NCBI GenBank assembly: GCA_009782165.1
Contig: WQUH01000101.1
Span: 1 to 5,684, forward strand
From: Pseudomonadota bacterium
Lineage (GTDB): Bacteria > Desulfobacterota > Desulfobulbia > Desulfobulbales > Desulfobulbaceae
Length of the DNA: 5,684 nt
Direction of reading: 5' to 3'
Below the pieces are notes generated by a model. That model searched no databases. It was not told the origin of the DNA and saw only the letters and a program-made list of their open reading frames with translations. Position numbers and translations under genes: made by a program. Shown here in pieces: positions 4,470 through 5,684 of the stretch; within the stretch, counting starts at the first letter, position 1, and each line of letters begins with the position of its first letter.

Positions 4470-5684
4470 ATGCAATCGGTCGAAGAACAGATCGCCCTGA
4501 TCGAACGGGGCGCGGTGGATTTTCATTCCAAGGAGGATCTCGTCAAGAAGCTCGCCCGGTCGCTGGCGACCGGCGTGCCGTTGATTATCAAGACCGGTTT
4601 CGATCCCACGGCCCCGGACCTGCATCTCGGCCATACGGTCCTCATCCAGAAAATGCGCCACTTTCAACTACTTGGCCACCATGTCCATTTCCTCATCGGC
4701 GATTTCACCGGGCTGATCGGCGACCCCACCGGCAAGTCCGACACCCGGCCGCCGCTGACCCCCGACGATGTCAGGCGCAATGCCGAGACCTACAAGGAGC
4801 AGGTCTTCAAGATCCTCGACCCGGACAAGACCACGGTGGTCTTCAACTCGACCTGGCTGAGCGCGCTCACCTCCTACGACATGATCCGTCTCGCCTCGGA
4901 ACTGACCGTGGCCCGGATGCTGGAACGGGACGACTTCAAAAAACGGTTCGAGTCGAACCGTCCGATCTCCATCCACGAATTTCTCTACCCCCTGATTCAG
5001 GGGTACGACTCCGTGGCCATGCGGGCCGATGTCGAATTGGGCGGCACCGATCAGTTGTTCAACCTGCTGATGGGCCGCGACCTCCAGCGCAGCCGGGGCC
5101 AGGAACCGCAGGTGGTGCTGACCATGCCCCTGCTGGAGGGACTGGACGGGGTCAACAAGATGAGCAAGTCGCTCGGCAACTATATCGGCATCTCGGAACC
5201 GCCGGACAGCATCTTCGGCAAGGTCATGTCGATCAGCGATGACCTGATGTTCCGCTACTACGAACTGCTCAGCGATCTGTCGATGGCGGAGATCGCGGCC
5301 ATGCGGGAACAGATTGCCGACGGCCGGCTCCATCCCAAATCGGCCAAGGCGCGATTGGCCAAAGAGATGGTCGCCCGGTTTCACAGTCCGGCGGCGGCGG
5401 AGGAGGCGGAGCGCGCCTTTGAGCAGGTGTTTGCCCGGCATGAAATGCCCGACGAGATCGATGAGGTGCGCCTCGTCCCGACCGAACCCGAGATTTGGCT
5501 GCCCAAGCTCCTGCTCGACGCCGGCCTGGTGAAATCGACCTCCGACGGCCGCCGCATGATCCAGCAGCATGCGGTGTCGCTGGACGGGGCAAAGGTGGAA
5601 GACGGCAACGCCATGATCCCGACCACCGGGACCGTGCTCCTCAAGGTCGGCAAGCGCCGCTTCTGCCGGGTTCTTTTTTCCTGA
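4470..5684 (+). CDS. tyrS: Tyrosyl-tRNA synthetase (class Ic)
   Basis: Activates tyrosine with ATP and charges tRNA-Tyr in the cytoplasm. The 404 aa from ATG 4470 is a complete bacterial TyrRS. Rossmann catalytic domain: [15 protein letters not shown] with the HIGH-type motif H52-L53-G54-H55; [26 protein letters not shown] and [13 protein letters not shown], the tyrosine/ATP pocket segments of TyrRS; and the KMSKS loop at 230-234 ([10 protein letters not shown]). An anticodon-binding helical domain follows. The last 65 or so residues form an S4-type RNA-binding domain ([33 protein letters not shown]). The start is set by AGGGAG 6 nt upstream. The frame is open back to ATG 4428, but that start would overlap rny by 32 nt and add residues unlike the family. 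The gene is 10 nt after rny. I see no T-box or other tRNA-sensing leader. Its TGA is the last codon of the window, so downstream context is unknown. Confidence 0.96.
   Translation: MQSVEEQIALIERGAVDFHSKEDLVKKLARSLATGVPLIIKTGFDPTAPDLHLGHTVLIQKMRHFQLLGHHVHFLIGDFTGLIGDPTGKSDTRPPLTPDDVRRNAETYKEQVFKILDPDKTTVVFNSTWLSALTSYDMIRLASELTVARMLERDDFKKRFESNRPISIHEFLYPLIQGYDSVAMRADVELGGTDQLFNLLMGRDLQRSRGQEPQVVLTMPLLEGLDGVNKMSKSLGNYIGISEPPDSIFGKVMSISDDLMFRYYELLSDLSMAEIAAMREQIADGRLHPKSAKARLAKEMVARFHSPAAAEEAERAFEQVFARHEMPDEIDEVRLVPTEPEIWLPKLLLDAGLVKSTSDGRRMIQQHAVSLDGAKVEDGNAMIPTTGTVLLKVGKRRFCRVLFS

Noticed and set aside
4668..5570. 300-codon open frame on the minus strand
   Set aside because: Antisense of tyrS, no recognisable domain, composition of a shadow frame.

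Overview
The window is GC-rich, gene-dense bacterial chromosome. It reads as an anaerobic deltaproteobacterium of the Desulfobulbia/Desulfuromonadia kind. That placement is inferred from gene style and order (zapB-like, zapA, 6S RNA, RNase Y, TyrRS) and was not tested by any search. I see no mobile element, CRISPR array, tRNA or rRNA.

Layout. Positions 1-799 (minus strand) hold the N-terminal two thirds or so of an exported MltD-like lytic transglycosylase, cut by the window edge. It diverges from a MutT-type Nudix hydrolase (932-1417, plus) across a short intergenic region. In that region one palindromic element, TGCTAGTATAGCA, offers an extended -10 box on each strand. A sigma70-like promoter at 1476-1504 then leads into a two-gene cell-division unit: a small coiled-coil ZapB-like protein (1598-1915) and ZapA (1918-2220), only 2 nt apart. 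Directly after zapA comes a 6S RNA gene (ssrS, about 2292-2470) with its own promoter. It can be recognised by its closing stem, its central-bubble motifs and a 3' hairpin.

From 2471 to 2884 there is no protein gene. This stretch is a highly structured leader with several inverted repeats, a canonical intrinsic terminator (2768-2805), and a second terminator-like hairpin plus U6 (2830-2861) that ends 8 nt before the Shine-Dalgarno sequence of rny. RNase Y (2885-4459) follows and is complete: membrane anchor, long coiled coil, KH domain, HD domain. Ten bases later comes a complete tyrosyl-tRNA synthetase (4470-5684), whose stop codon is the last codon of the window.

Together the genes are housekeeping: wall remodelling and Z-ring control (lytic transglycosylase, ZapA/ZapB-like), nucleotide-pool cleaning (Nudix), and global RNA control and translation (6S RNA, RNase Y, TyrRS). 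No gene here is a clear candidate for a new system. The points most worth a second look are the doubly terminated rny leader with an overlapping 9-codon mini-ORF at the rny start, the symmetric divergent promoter, the 6S RNA and the pRNA it predicts, and a QGSLF peptide in the ZapB-like protein that resembles a sliding-clamp binding motif.
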